Below, in pieces: positions 35,701-45,440 of a stretch of 55,099 nt of DNA. Under the pieces are notes generated by a model. It did no database searches. It had not been told where the DNA came from and saw nothing but the letters and a program-made list of their open reading frames with translations. The stretch comes from a bacterium (GTDB lineage: Bacteria; Patescibacteriota; Minisyncoccia; UBA6257; JAGOQP01): contig JAJXZH010000024.1 in the NCBI GenBank assembly GCA_021780155.1, positions 1 through 55,099 on the forward strand. The letters are read 5' to 3'. Each line of letters starts with the position of its first letter. The stretch's first letter is position 1. Position numbers and translations under genes: made by a program.

Positions 35701-36016
35701 TTCTACCACTGTCGTTCTTAACCTTTATGCTTCAAACAATCCTTCGTTATTGCTTGCTACAACGACTCTTTCTGGAACTGCTACTAATACTTTGACTTTG
35801 AGTCCAGTTTTGGACATTCCTTCTGGTCAATCGTATACTCTGACATTGAAACTTGGAGCAGTAACCAATACGGCATCAGTAACTTCAGGCACCGGTTCAT
35901 ATCAGGTGTCACTCAATGGAGTTAAATGGAACGACAGCATTCTTGATGTGAGCACTTTGTCTCCATCAATTACCTTGCCTGTTCCTGGCCAATCAATCAC
36001 TGGTTTATCTAACTAA
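32771..36016 (+). CDS. Large surface/S-layer-like protein with N-terminal peptidoglycan-binding domain
   Basis: Signal peptide MSTAKKLAVVVLSIVMVFGAFSFNANAQ; SYSFTKDLTLGSRGADVSALQQILIDGGFL...GYFGAMTKAALAKYQ...GYFGPKTRAFI; S/T/N-rich beta repeats; long 5' UTR and own terminator. Confidence 0.85.
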   Translation: MSTAKKLAVVVLSIVMVFGAFSFNANAQTTTDLQTQIATLLAQINALKSQMAASQGGTTSSSYSFTKDLTLGSRGADVSALQQILIDGGFLKISAPTGYFGAMTKAALAKYQAANSISPAAGYFGPKTRAFIASQTTGTTGTTGTTGTTTGTTVPATGGFSVSLASDNPSASNIPVNGGNIPMLKLNFSAGATPVNVTSFQVTRSGLSADTDLQNVYLYQGGTKLASNMGISNGVINFSQSTGLFTVPANSTIEVTVSADITNNSGSASHVMSFGVASASAITASGSTTVSGTFPINGNPMSLVYISNIGSLQITNSTYSSTNVNAGQTGYLIGQVNLQAVGSDPIKVSLLRFTDIGSVGSSALQNLKLMNGNTQLGNTISALDSSNVALFDLSSNPLMLAAGQTVTLGVYADVMPTSNSVGRTFQFTLQQPSDISAVDNMYSVGLLPTINGTVNGSSANSWPVSLYNITVNNGGLVMSLDSTSPSTYVVAGNTHQVIAKFDVLASGDTVRLNDLVFKISGSTTSTLNNVQIMGSSGQLGTTASTYVMGSSLDLNTSNSLNYMIAANKTDVITVYADIPVGVTGTMTAQIVSGSAQSNTSYASVAVGGVTSNSLNVLSSTSNLTAAINYGLGSPTVSAGQQGAQLASFNLTAGQVNDISLSGVTVQLANNASLASELSNFVVKVNGNAIGQTTALMNANSSQTFSAAAPIVVKAGTTAEVDVYANLSNTLTATGTFNPVFTLSSVNANVVNGNSVSVSSVPGQSVLLTTGGALSAVIDGASAQSQYVGMGVSNNSLATYRFNTDTNGSATLTQVVVQDSPSASASTTTSTSGGDFVSYALMQGTTQLASGTYANGFVTFNLSGLSIPVNSYASLSVVASSNVYPYASSSAAHAMWLSSFQYTTPAGSHTVTPSSVHGNLFTIYRSVLGVTQGANVTAPTSISGGSGYAVAQFNFAASQYDTFVKQLTVSNAGTLVQSSTTVVLNLYASNNPSLLLATTTLSGTATNTLTLSPVLDIPSGQSYTLTLKLGAVTNTASVTSGTGSYQVSLNGVKWNDSILDVSTLSPSITLPVPGQSITGLSN

Positions 36017-36066
36017 CATTAGATAAAGAGTCGATTCGTTTACCGATGTCGTATAATCGGAAACAA

Positions 36067-36093
36067 AAATCCGCCTTTGGGCGGATTTTTGTT
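36067..36093 (+). terminator. Rho-independent terminator of the surface-protein gene
   Basis: AAAATCCGCCTTTGGGCGGATTTTTGTT. Confidence 0.85.
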
Positions 36094-36117
36094 GGGTTCG
36101 TGTTTTAAACTTGATTT

Positions 36118-36460
36118 AGGATCCAGGAGTCATAAGAACAAACCACTGGATTCCAAATCAAGTTTGGAATGACAGATGAGACGAAGATCTGGATTCCAGC
36201 TTTCGCTGGAATGACAGAGATGTGTCATCCCGTTGAAAAACGGGATCCAGGAGTCATAAGAACGAAACTCTGGATTCCAAATCAAGTTTGGAATGACAGA
36301 AAGTGTGTCATCCCGTTGAAAAACGGGATCCAGGAGTCACAAGAACAAAACTTTGGATTCCAGCTTTCGCTGGAATGACAGATGAGACGAAGCTCTGGAT
36401 TCCAAATCAAGTTTGGAATGACAGAAATGTGTCATCCCGTTGAAAAACGGGATCCAGGGG
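36118..36460. repeat. Cluster of the same palindromic repeats as at 32143-32335
   Basis: Alternating TCATCCCGTTGAAAAACGGGATCCAGGAGTCA(T/C)AAGAAC and CTGGATTCCA(AATCAAGTT / GCTTTCGC)TGGAATGACAGA units. Confidence 0.9.
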
Positions 36461-36463
36461 CCT

Positions 36464-36691
36464 CAACAAAATATCTCGCACAAGGCAGGATATTTTATTG
36501 TCGGGCCGCCGGGAATCTCACGTCGCTCACTTCGTTCGCTCTTTAAAACCCTTCGGTTTTAATATTTCCGGCACGGGAAACTACAAGTTTCCCGACCCCT
36601 TCCGATTCGAATCCGTTAGCTCAGACAAAAACAAAACACCTTACACAAGGTAAGGTATTTTGTTTTCTTGTCGGGCCGCCGGGAATCTCAC
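36464..36691 (-). pseudogene. Two truncated tRNA-Pro 3'-end copies with terminator-like hairpins
   Basis: 36500-36521 and 36670-36691 GTCGGGCCGCCGGGAATCTCAC equals the intact tRNA 3' end minus 12 nt of the T-arm; each preceded on + by an AAAATA...TATTTT hairpin. Confidence 0.75.
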
Positions 36692-36827
36692 CGCTCGCCC
36701 CCGACCCCCACTTAAGAAACCTTCGGGTTTCTTACGTCGCTTCGCTCCTATTTTCCAACACGGGGGCTCGCAGTTAAAATCCCGGAGCATCAACAAAATA
36801 TCCCGCACAAGGCAGGATATTTTATTG

Positions 36828-36900
36828 TCGGGCCGCCGGGATTCGAACCCGGAATCTCACGCACCCGAAGCGCGCATGTTAGCCGTTACACTACGGCCCG
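36828..36900 (-). tRNA. tRNA-Pro (anticodon CGG)
   Basis: RC: CGGGCCG TA GTGTAACGGCTAACAT G CGCGC TTCGGGT GCGTG AGATT CCGGG TTCGAAT CCCGG CGGCCCG A. Confidence 0.9.
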
Positions 36901-37032
36901 TTTTTATATTGTTGTTTTACGATAACTCTAAAATGGAGACAAATCAAATCGGTAATTTTATTTTAGATATTTTTTTGGAGTTTAATGTTTTTTATTTTGA
37001 CATTGGATTGTATAAGGTCTATATTATTTTTT

Positions 37033-37512
37033 ATGGAAGATGTTTTTTTTGGCAGTGAAGGAAAAATTTTTAACAAGAGGGAGGTAGTGAGAGAAATCTA
37101 CGATTATATGTCTTCTGGCCCTCAAAATGTTTATAAAATAATCGTTGGTAGCGATTCTCAGCCACTTTCTTCGGATAATGCCGATTTTGTTACGGCTATT
37201 GTCGTTTATAGAGTTGGAAGAGGCGGAAGATATTTTTGGAGAAGAGTTAACAATCACAAATTTTTCAACTTAAGAGACAGAATCTTAAAAGAGGTTATGC
37301 TTTCGCTTGAGACCTCGGTTGAAATTTTGAAGATTTTGAAAGAAAATAAAGACGTGAAGTTTGATTTTGAAGTTCATGTGGATGTCGGTCCCAACGGAAA
37401 GACCAGCGAGCTCATAAGCGAAGTAACGGGAATTATAAGAGCTTATAATTTTTCGTTTAAAACCAAGCCTGAAAGTTATGCTGCCAGTTCGGTTGCCGAC
37501 AAACATGTTTAA
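37033..37512 (+). CDS. YkuK/DUF458-like RNase H-fold protein
   Basis: YKIIVGSDSQ...TAIVVYRVGRGGRYFWRR...FEVHVDVGPNGKTSELISEVTGII; internal ATG start. Confidence 0.65.
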   Translation: MEDVFFGSEGKIFNKREVVREIYDYMSSGPQNVYKIIVGSDSQPLSSDNADFVTAIVVYRVGRGGRYFWRRVNNHKFFNLRDRILKEVMLSLETSVEILKILKENKDVKFDFEVHVDVGPNGKTSELISEVTGIIRAYNFSFKTKPESYAASSVADKHV

Positions 37513-37565
37513 TCGATTGGAAAATATAAATTTTTTTAAAATTATAATTATTTAATTTTTATTTT

Positions 37566-38129
37566 ATGAGAGACACGGTAGTAATTGATATTGAAACAAA
37601 AAATACTTTTTTTGATGTCGGCAGGGATAATTTCGGGGGGTTGGAAATTTCGTTAGTGGGTCTTTATTCTTACCAGCACGACAAATACATCGCCTTTGAA
37701 GAAACAGAACTGGATAAAGCCGGAGAATATCTAAAAAACAGCGAGCTCATAGTCGGATTTGCCATAACCAGATTTGATTTGCCGGTAATGGCGAAGCATT
37801 ATGATTTTGATTTGTTTGCGATTCCCAGAATAGATATTTTGGATGAAATAGAAATTCTTACCGGAAAAAGAATCGGATTGGATTTGTTGGCTCAAACCAA
37901 TTTAGGAGTCGGGAAAAACGGACACGGATTGGAAGCGGCTAATTTATATAAAGAAGGGAAAATAAATGAGCTTAAAAATTATTGTCTCAACGATGTTAAA
38001 ATCACCAAAGAACTTTATGATTTGGCAAAAAAACAAGGTCATTTAATGGTTCCTCAAAGGTCTCAGCCTCAGCCGGTGAAAGTTTCTTTTGACTGGAGAG
38101 AAAAACTTTTGTATCAAAGATTGTTTTAA
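37566..38129 (+). CDS. RNase H-like 3'-5' exonuclease (YprB-type)
   Basis: MRDTVVIDIETKNTF; LIVGFAITRFDLPVM; YCLNDVKITKELYDL (DEDD-type motifs). Confidence 0.7.
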   Translation: MRDTVVIDIETKNTFFDVGRDNFGGLEISLVGLYSYQHDKYIAFEETELDKAGEYLKNSELIVGFAITRFDLPVMAKHYDFDLFAIPRIDILDEIEILTGKRIGLDLLAQTNLGVGKNGHGLEAANLYKEGKINELKNYCLNDVKITKELYDLAKKQGHLMVPQRSQPQPVKVSFDWREKLLYQRLF

Positions 38130-38204
38130 TCGGTCTCAAAAAACAAAAGCGCGTGAAACACATAAACTGATTACAAACTTTTGTTTTTATAAGATTTTGA
38201 TTTT

Positions 38205-39419
38205 ATGAAACAAATTTATCTTGATTATGCGGCAACAACTCCGGTCGATCCGGAGGTTTTTGAAAAGATGAAAAATTTTTTCACAAACGAATCGCAGGAT
38301 TTTGGCAATCCGGGTTCTCTTCACTATTTTGGGCAAAGAGCTCAAAGCGCGTTGGATTTTTCGAGAAAAAAAATAGCTCAATCCATAAGTGCCAATTTTA
38401 GGGAGATAATTTTTACCTCTTCTGCTACCGAAGCCAATAATTTGATTATTCGCGGGGTTGTTAGCGGTTCCATCAGCGCTTTTAAAAATAATGGACAAAA
38501 TTTTATTCCCAAAATTATAATTTCATCCATTGAACATCCATCTGTTTTGGAAACAGCAAAGGATTTGGAAAGAGAAAAAACGGCAGAAGTTGTTTATTTG
38601 CCGGTTGATAGGAGTGGTGTTGTCGATTTGGCGACGCTTGAAAAAGAATTGGACGAAAACGTTGTTTTGGTTTCGGTGATGGTCGTTAATAATGAAACTG
38701 GAATTATTCAGCCAATTGAAAAAATCGAAAAATTGATTGATGATTACAAAAAAATAAAAAATAATGCCAAAGAACTTAAATACCCGATGTTTCATTGCGA
38801 TGCTACTCAAGCGTTTAACCTTTTTGATTTGAATGTGATAAAAAGCGGAGTTGATTTGATGACTTTTTCCTCTCACAAAATTTATGGACCAAAAGGAGCC
38901 GGCGTTGCGTATATAAAAGGAGGAGCCGACAGGGCTGATTTTATTAAACCGATTATAACCGGTGGAGGTCAAGAATATGGATTAAGGTCGGGAACGGAAA
39001 ACATTCCGGCTATTGTCGGATTTGCTTACGCCGCAGAAAAGTCCTTTTCTTTATTCAAAAAAGAAAAGGAAAGATTGGAAAAAATATCCGAATCTTTTAT
39101 AAAGGAAATAAAAAAAGAATTTCCCGAAGCCGAGATTAATGGTTCTGTTGAAAATAGGTCTTTTCATATAGTAAATTTATATTTTCCGCATAACAAAAAT
39201 ATCGGGATTTCGTTAGATTTAATAGGGATATCGGCATCGGCCGGCGCGGCATGCGCTCAAAGGATTGAAAAGCCGTCCCATGTTTTAAAAGCCATGGGAT
39301 TTTCCGATGAAAGAATTGACCGAAGTATTCGTTTTAGTTTTGGGAGGTTTTTTCTTGAGGAAGATGTTTTCCCGTCTGTTTTAAAAATATCCGAAGCTTT
39401 GAATAAAAATAAAAAATAA
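38205..39419 (+). CDS. Cysteine desulfurase (NifS/IscS-like)
   Basis: IYLDYAATTPVDPEVFEKM; TSSATEANNLIIRG; FSSHKIYGPKGAG; SASAGAACAQ. Confidence 0.93.
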   Translation: MKQIYLDYAATTPVDPEVFEKMKNFFTNESQDFGNPGSLHYFGQRAQSALDFSRKKIAQSISANFREIIFTSSATEANNLIIRGVVSGSISAFKNNGQNFIPKIIISSIEHPSVLETAKDLEREKTAEVVYLPVDRSGVVDLATLEKELDENVVLVSVMVVNNETGIIQPIEKIEKLIDDYKKIKNNAKELKYPMFHCDATQAFNLFDLNVIKSGVDLMTFSSHKIYGPKGAGVAYIKGGADRADFIKPIITGGGQEYGLRSGTENIPAIVGFAYAAEKSFSLFKKEKERLEKISESFIKEIKKEFPEAEINGSVENRSFHIVNLYFPHNKNIGISLDLIGISASAGAACAQRIEKPSHVLKAMGFSDERIDRSIRFSFGRFFLEEDVFPSVLKISEALNKNKK

Positions 39420-39453
39420 TTGATTTAAAATTTATAATTAATAAAATAAAAAT

Positions 39454-40770
39454 ATGTTTCATCAAAAAATATCAACATTAAGCAAAAAAGCCAAAGAAAA
39501 TAAATTTTTTATAATTGTCGCCGTCATTGCTTTTGCCGGAGGAATATTAGGAGGGGCGTTTGTCGCTCCCGCTTACACCAGAGCCAGTATTTTTGGAGAT
39601 ATTTATCGGGGGATTGTTAACGGCGTTGGCGGAGTTTCTTCCGGTTCAAGTTCGAATTTGAATTTGAATTCAACGCCTTCCAATTCTTCTGTCTCGTCGG
39701 TGACCAATGATTATGAGCAAGCGGTGATTAACGCCGTTCAAAAGGCATCACCGGCGGTTGTTTCAATAGTTATTTCAAAAGATGTGCCGGTTGTTGAGCA
39801 ATGTCCTTATAATCCTTTTTCAAACTTACCTCAGCAATTCCAGCAATTCTTTGATTTTGGCGGCAACGGCAGCCAATTATATCAGCCGTGCAATACCGGA
39901 AAGACCCAAAAGCAAGAAGTTGGTGGGGGTTCGGGATTTATTATTTCATCGGATGGGTTGATATTAACCAATAAACACGTGGTCAGTGACACTTCGGCCG
40001 ATTACACCGTTTTTACCAACGATGGAAAAAAATACACGGCAAAAGTTTTGGCCAGACATCCGACTTTGGATATTGCTTTGGTAAAAATTTCGGCGACCAA
40101 TTTGCCGACGGTAGAATTGGGCGATTCAAGCAATTTAAAATTGGGTCAAACGTCGATTGCCATCGGAAATGCGTTGGGAGAATTTAGAAATACCGTTTCG
40201 GTGGGAAATGTATCGGGATTGGCAAGGACGCTTACCGCCTCTGATGGCAGTGGCAATGCCGAGACGTTGGATAATGTCATTCAAACTTCGGCGGCAATCA
40301 ATCCCGGAAATTCGGGAGGACCGCTTTTGGATTTGTCGGGTAGAGTTATCGGAATAGATACGGCGATGGTCTCGGGAGCTCAAAATATCGGCTTTGCCAT
40401 TCCCATAAATTATGCCAAAAAATCCATTCAATCGGTTATCAGTTCCGGTAAAATCAGCGTTGCTTATTTGGGGGTGAGATACATAATGCTCACTTCGGAT
40501 GTCGCCAGCCAATATGGGATCAAACAAACTTCCGGCGCTTTGATAAAAGGAGATTCCAATAATTTTGCGGTTGAGAAAAATTCTCCCGCCGAAAAAGCCG
40601 GCCTTCAAGAGGGAGATGTCATCACTAAAGTTGACGGACAAGACGTCAACGCTCAAAATCCTTTGGCTTCTATTATTTCCCAGAAAAATCCGGGAGATAC
40701 GATAGTGATAACTTTCATCAGAAACGGAAAAGAAATGACAGCCAACGTTACCTTGAGCGAAAGAAAATAA
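39454..40770 (+). CDS. HtrA/DegP-like trypsin-type serine protease with PDZ domain
   Basis: GGGSGFIISSDGLILTNKHVV; LDIALVKI; AINPGNSGGPLLD; SPAEKAGLQEGDVI. Confidence 0.95.
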   Translation: MFHQKISTLSKKAKENKFFIIVAVIAFAGGILGGAFVAPAYTRASIFGDIYRGIVNGVGGVSSGSSSNLNLNSTPSNSSVSSVTNDYEQAVINAVQKASPAVVSIVISKDVPVVEQCPYNPFSNLPQQFQQFFDFGGNGSQLYQPCNTGKTQKQEVGGGSGFIISSDGLILTNKHVVSDTSADYTVFTNDGKKYTAKVLARHPTLDIALVKISATNLPTVELGDSSNLKLGQTSIAIGNALGEFRNTVSVGNVSGLARTLTASDGSGNAETLDNVIQTSAAINPGNSGGPLLDLSGRVIGIDTAMVSGAQNIGFAIPINYAKKSIQSVISSGKISVAYLGVRYIMLTSDVASQYGIKQTSGALIKGDSNNFAVEKNSPAEKAGLQEGDVITKVDGQDVNAQNPLASIISQKNPGDTIVITFIRNGKEMTANVTLSERK

Positions 40771-40976
40771 AATTAACCGACAACGTTTTACACAAAATCC
40801 GCCTCTTTTGAGGCGGTTATCTGTCAAGTATTGAAATTTAAAAAATACGCTATAATATAAGAATTACGGAATACAGTAAGCTACGAAATACGAAATAATT
40901 ACGAAATTAAGAAAGCGGAATAATATCTAGATTTTTACATTTTGGTGTCAGTTTTTTATTTTTTGTAAAGATTATT

Positions 40977-43631
40977 ATGAATAATTTCAACAAATTCACC
41001 ATAAAAGCCCAAGAAGCTCTTCAGGGGGCGCAAGAAATTGCCGCCGAGAAGAATCACGGGGAATTAAAAGCCATTCATTTATTGGCTTCTTTGATTTTGG
41101 ATACTCAATCTTTGGTTTTGCCGATTTTAAACAAAGCCGGAGTTAATATTGAACAGCTGGAAAAAGAAATTCAGGAAGAGTTAAACAGACAGCCGAGAAT
41201 ATTTTCGGCTGCCCAATTTTCTCCCGGTCAGCTTTATCTTTCGCAAGAATTGATTCAAATTTTAGACAGAGCCGGAAAAATTTCGGTTGCCAAAAAAGAC
41301 GAATTTATTTCCTGTGAACATCTTTTGGCGGCAATTGCCGAAGTTCCGTCATCGGCTTTTGGCATACTCTCGCGATTTAATTTTAACGGGGAAACAGCTT
41401 TAAAATTAATTGATGAATTGAGAGGAAGCGCCAGAGTGATTGATGAATCTCCCGAAAGCAAATTTCAAGTGATTGAAAAATATTCAATCAATCTCACCCA
41501 AAAAGCTCGCGAAGGAAAGCTTGATCCGGTTATTGGACGCGACGAAGAATTAAAAAGAGTCATTCAAGTTCTTTCGCGAAGGACGAAAAACAATCCTGTT
41601 TTAATTGGAGAGCCGGGAGTGGGAAAAACAGCGGTAGTTGAAGGATTGGCTCAAAAAATTGTTTCCGGAGAAATCCCCGAAAGTTTGAAAGGAAAAGAAA
41701 TTTTGATGCTTGATTTGGGGTCTTTAATTGCCGGGACAAAATTCAGGGGCGACTTTGAGGACAGGTTGAAGGCGTTTATGAAAGAAATTCAAAGCTCTCA
41801 AGGCAAATTGATTTTATTTATTGACGAGATTCATACTATCGTTGGAGCGGGTGCGGCCGAAGGAGCGATTGACGCATCCAATCTTTTGAAACCGGCTTTG
41901 GCGAGAGGAGAGTTAAGAGCTATCGGCGCCACGACAATAAAAGAATATCAAAAATACATAGAAAAAGATTCCGCTTTAGAAAGAAGATTCCAGCCGATTA
42001 TGGTTGATGAGCCGTCAATTGACGATAGCATCGCCATCTTGAGAGGTCTTAAAGAAAAATATGAAATTCATCATGGGATTAGAATTTCGGACGAGGCAAT
42101 TGTTTCGGCAGTCAATTTATCGGCAAGATATATAACCGATAGATTTTTGCCGGATAAAGCAATTGATTTAATTGATGAAGCGGCGGCGGCAAGGAGATTG
42201 GAGTCCGATAGTGTTCCGTCCGAAATAGAAAAAATAAGGAGACAAATCACAAAATTGGAAATAGAAAAATCGGCGCTTTCAAACGAAAAAGGACAAAAAA
42301 GCAAATTGCGTTTGAGTGAAGTTGAAAAAGAATTGATAGATCTAAAAAAAGAAGAATCTCAAACGACTTTGGTTTGGAAAAAAGAAAAGGACGAATCTTC
42401 CAAAGCACACGAAATTCAAAAACGACTTGAAGAGGCCAGAAGAGAATCCGAGACGGAAGAAAGAGGCGGAAATTTTGAAAAAGCCGCCAAGTTGAAATAT
42501 GGAGAAATCCCTCAACTGGAGAAAGAATTGGCTTCTTTTGAAAAAAAGAGAAATCAAAAAAACAAAACAAAAAAATCAACAGCCTTCACAAAAGAAGGAG
42601 TTGATGAAGAAGATATTGCTCAAGTAGTTTCGAAATGGACCGGAATACCGGTATCAAAAATGCTTGAATCGGAAACGGAAAAACTCTCTAAAATTGAGGA
42701 AATTTTACGCCAAAGAGTTATCGGTCAAGATAAGGCGGTTGCCGCTGTAGCAAGCGCTTTAAGACGGGCAAGAGCCGGTCTTAGCGACGAGAACAAGCCA
42801 ATTGGGTCATTTATATTTCTGGGTCCAACCGGTGTTGGAAAAACCGAACTGGCAAGAGCTCTGGCTGAATTTATGTTTAACGATGACAAGTCGCTTATTC
42901 GGGTGGATATGTCCGAATTTATGGAAAAGCATTCGGTCTCAAAATTAATCGGCTCGCCTCCGGGATATGTCGGGCACGAAGAGGGCGGCTATTTAACCGA
43001 GACCATCAGACACAGGCCTTACAGTTTGATTTTGTTTGATGAAATAGAAAAAGCTCATCCGGAAGTTTTTAATATTTTGCTTCAGGTTTTGGATAACGGA
43101 AGATTGACCGACTCCAAAGGCAAGGCGGCTAATTTTAAAAATACGATTATAATTTTAACTTCAAATATCGGTGGAGAATATTTTTCATCTTCTTCTGTCG
43201 GCAGAATCGGATTTGAAAGAGAGGGAGATCAAGAAGAACAAAAGAAAGTTTCCGCTAAAGAAGTTGAAGAAAAAGTTCTTTCTCAGCTCAAAGAAAATTT
43301 CAGGCCGGAGTTTTTGAATCGATTGGATGAGATAATTTTATTTAATCCCTTAACTCAAAAAGAAATTTCAAAGATTGTGGAAATTCAATTGAATGAATTG
43401 GTGATAAAAAGAATGCAGGCCAAAGGATATAAAATTGAAATAGATGATGGCGTCAAGAAGTTTATTGCCAAAGAAGGATTTGATCCGACTTTCGGCGCCA
43501 GGCCGATAAAAAGAGTGATCCAAAGGCAAATTTTAGATAAATTGGCCGATAGAATAATAAAAAAAGAAATCAATGGAAATAAAAAAGTTAAAGTTGGCTT
43601 TAAAAAGCCAGACCGTATTACTGTCGGCTAA
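40977..43631 (+). CDS. clpC: ClpB/ClpC-type AAA+ disaggregase/unfoldase
   Basis: Two Walker A/B pairs ([32 protein letters not shown]), middle domain, C-terminal [11 protein letters not shown]. Confidence 0.93.
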   Translation: MNNFNKFTIKAQEALQGAQEIAAEKNHGELKAIHLLASLILDTQSLVLPILNKAGVNIEQLEKEIQEELNRQPRIFSAAQFSPGQLYLSQELIQILDRAGKISVAKKDEFISCEHLLAAIAEVPSSAFGILSRFNFNGETALKLIDELRGSARVIDESPESKFQVIEKYSINLTQKAREGKLDPVIGRDEELKRVIQVLSRRTKNNPVLIGEPGVGKTAVVEGLAQKIVSGEIPESLKGKEILMLDLGSLIAGTKFRGDFEDRLKAFMKEIQSSQGKLILFIDEIHTIVGAGAAEGAIDASNLLKPALARGELRAIGATTIKEYQKYIEKDSALERRFQPIMVDEPSIDDSIAILRGLKEKYEIHHGIRISDEAIVSAVNLSARYITDRFLPDKAIDLIDEAAAARRLESDSVPSEIEKIRRQITKLEIEKSALSNEKGQKSKLRLSEVEKELIDLKKEESQTTLVWKKEKDESSKAHEIQKRLEEARRESETEERGGNFEKAAKLKYGEIPQLEKELASFEKKRNQKNKTKKSTAFTKEGVDEEDIAQVVSKWTGIPVSKMLESETEKLSKIEEILRQRVIGQDKAVAAVASALRRARAGLSDENKPIGSFIFLGPTGVGKTELARALAEFMFNDDKSLIRVDMSEFMEKHSVSKLIGSPPGYVGHEEGGYLTETIRHRPYSLILFDEIEKAHPEVFNILLQVLDNGRLTDSKGKAANFKNTIIILTSNIGGEYFSSSSVGRIGFEREGDQEEQKKVSAKEVEEKVLSQLKENFRPEFLNRLDEIILFNPLTQKEISKIVEIQLNELVIKRMQAKGYKIEIDDGVKKFIAKEGFDPTFGARPIKRVIQRQILDKLADRIIKKEINGNKKVKVGFKKPDRITVG

Positions 43632-44310
43632 CGCTTTGGTTTTTGGAGCTTTGGCTTTTATTGCCGGAACGTCGCGGCTGTTTTTTTGGATTTTGATTTA
43701 CCTGGCTGATGCCGCTTATATCCGTTTGAAATTTTCAAAAAACGAAGAATCAAATCCAAATCTTCTTTTTGCCTCTTTTTTATTTTTGGTGGTTTCTTTG
43801 GTCTGGTTTTCTCAAGGTGTGGATGTGGCGGTTTTGGTTTCTATAATTTCGGCTATTTTGATGTTTACATTTTTAGGAAGCCAGATTTTTTATTTTTCAA
43901 AATCCAAGATAGCTTTCAATGTTTTTTATCAGGCAATTATTTTCGGTATTGCCGTTTATTTTGCCTCCGTTTCTCCGTTTGATGTTTGGTGGGGAGCAAT
44001 ACCGCTTATATTCTATGCCATTTATGGGTCAACTCGCGACTATTTAAGAATAGAGACCGGCGGTTTTGATAGAAGAAAAAAAACTTATTCGCTTATATTT
44101 TCTTTATTGGCAATAGAATGTATTTGGTTGGCGTCGCTTTTGCCTTTTGGATTTTTAAATTCGGGGGCAATAGTTTTAATTTTTTCCGTTATGACAAACG
44201 ATGTTTTTCTGCGTCATTTATCGGGAAAAATAAAAAAAGAAGACATAATCAAAAATTCCGTCATAATGGCGGCGCTTACTATTTTGATTTTTGTCGTCAG
44301 CTCAATCTAA
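43573..44310 (+). CDS. Polytopic membrane protein, unknown function
   Basis: Multiple hydrophobic segments; start overlaps the clpC 3' end by 59 nt if the first ATG is used. Confidence 0.55.
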   Translation: MEIKKLKLALKSQTVLLSANALVFGALAFIAGTSRLFFWILIYLADAAYIRLKFSKNEESNPNLLFASFLFLVVSLVWFSQGVDVAVLVSIISAILMFTFLGSQIFYFSKSKIAFNVFYQAIIFGIAVYFASVSPFDVWWGAIPLIFYAIYGSTRDYLRIETGGFDRRKKTYSLIFSLLAIECIWLASLLPFGFLNSGAIVLIFSVMTNDVFLRHLSGKIKKEDIIKNSVIMAALTILIFVVSSI

Positions 44311-44311
44311 T

Positions 44312-44794
44312 ATGAAAGAAATAAAAATAAAAAGCGACAGCGTTTCTTTAACCAAAAAAATTGCCGAAAAGTTTGCCCCCGTTTTTTTGAAAGAGTATTT
44401 TTTTAAAAATAAAACCCAAGCGATAATTTTCAAAGGAAATTTAGGAGCGGGCAAAACAGCTTTTATTTTGGGTTTTTTGAATTATTTTGGAGTTAAACCT
44501 AAGGCCGCCAGCCCGACTTTTGTTATTATGAAAAAATATCGCCCGTTGAAAAATTTTAAATATAAAAACCAAAAAATAGAAAACATCTATCATCTGGACG
44601 CCTACCGATTGAATTCAAAAAAAGATTTGGAGGTTCTTGGCTTTGAAGATATTTTAAAAAATCCACAAAATATGATTTTAATCGAATGGCCGGAGAAAAT
44701 AAAAGGAGCCGAATTAAAAAACAAAATACCGATAAAAATCGATTATGGCAAAAAAGAAAATGAAAGAATTATTTATTTAAAAATAAAAAAATAA
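44312..44794 (+). CDS. tsaE: tRNA t6A biosynthesis ATPase TsaE
   Basis: FKGNLGAGKTAFILGFL; ASPTFVIMKKY; IYHLDAYRL; IEWPEKI. Confidence 0.9.
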   Translation: MKEIKIKSDSVSLTKKIAEKFAPVFLKEYFFKNKTQAIIFKGNLGAGKTAFILGFLNYFGVKPKAASPTFVIMKKYRPLKNFKYKNQKIENIYHLDAYRLNSKKDLEVLGFEDILKNPQNMILIEWPEKIKGAELKNKIPIKIDYGKKENERIIYLKIKK

Positions 44795-44827
44795 TCCCCA
44801 ATGTTTGAGGATTTTTTAAAAGATAAG

Positions 44828-45241
44828 CTACCAGTGCCAATAGATTCCGTTATTTTTTTCTTCTATTACCAATGTTCTGATTTGTCTGGACCAGTTGTCC
44901 AGATAAATGTTTGGCGTAAATGAAATTGTCCTTCCGTCCGGCAAAATAATCGTCAACAAAATGGAAATATTCCGCGAGTTGTAGTAATTGCCCCAGCCGG
45001 AGTAAATATCAAAGCTGAAAGTCGAATGAGGTTTTACGCTTTCTTGATTGTAACCGATAGTAATTGATGCCAAATAATCGGTATCGTTCCTAAATACAAT
45101 CAAATTTGAATAATATTGGATTCCTCCGACCCACGAGGTCTTAATTTCAGGACCCCAGGGAGTTGCCATCGTCATTGTTTCGCACGACGACAGCGTAATT
45201 GTCGCCAAAACAATCAGGGTGATAGCAGAAATCCTTTTCAT
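44828..45241 (-). CDS. Small lipoprotein, unknown function
   Basis: MKRISAITLIVLATITLSSCETM lipobox; SD AAAAAGGAGG; promoter TTGACT-17-TATAAT on the minus strand. Confidence 0.7.
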   Translation of the reverse strand: MKRISAITLIVLATITLSSCETMTMATPWGPEIKTSWVGGIQYYSNLIVFRNDTDYLASITIGYNQESVKPHSTFSFDIYSGWGNYYNSRNISILLTIILPDGRTISFTPNIYLDNWSRQIRTLVIEEKNNGIYWHW

Positions 45242-45266
45242 TTTGCGCCTCCTTTTTGCTGTTATT

Positions 45267-45295
45267 ATTATATCTAATAATAATGTGTTAGTCAA
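45267..45295 (-). promoter_or_regulatory. Sigma70 promoter for the lipoprotein gene
   Basis: Minus-strand TTGACT (45290-45295) - 17 nt - TATAAT (45267-45272). Confidence 0.7.
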
Positions 45296-45440
45296 TTATC
45301 TGCGATAATCCAAAAAATCAACTATTTTGATGATTTGAAATATAAAAATTGATTGTTTAAAGATTGCCCGAAATTGTTTTTTTCAGATTTTAGAATGCCT
45401 TTGTTTGAGGAATATTTTTTTAAGATGTATAATTAACAAA

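Noticed and set aside
36169-36378. ORF MTDETKIWIPAFAGMTEMCHPVEKRDPGVIRTKLW...
   Set aside because: Translation of the TGGAATGACA/GGATCC palindromic repeats; the PAFAGMT-type ORF is a well-known annotation artefact.
32104-36460. Possible CRISPR array from regularly spaced repeats
   Set aside because: Units are palindromic 'GGATTCC...GGAATGACA' elements with near-identical, not unique, spacers and no cas genes in the window.
36660-37058. 132-aa ORF across tRNA-Pro region
   Set aside because: Runs antisense through the tRNA and repeat DNA and overlaps the real YkuK-like gene start; not coding-like.
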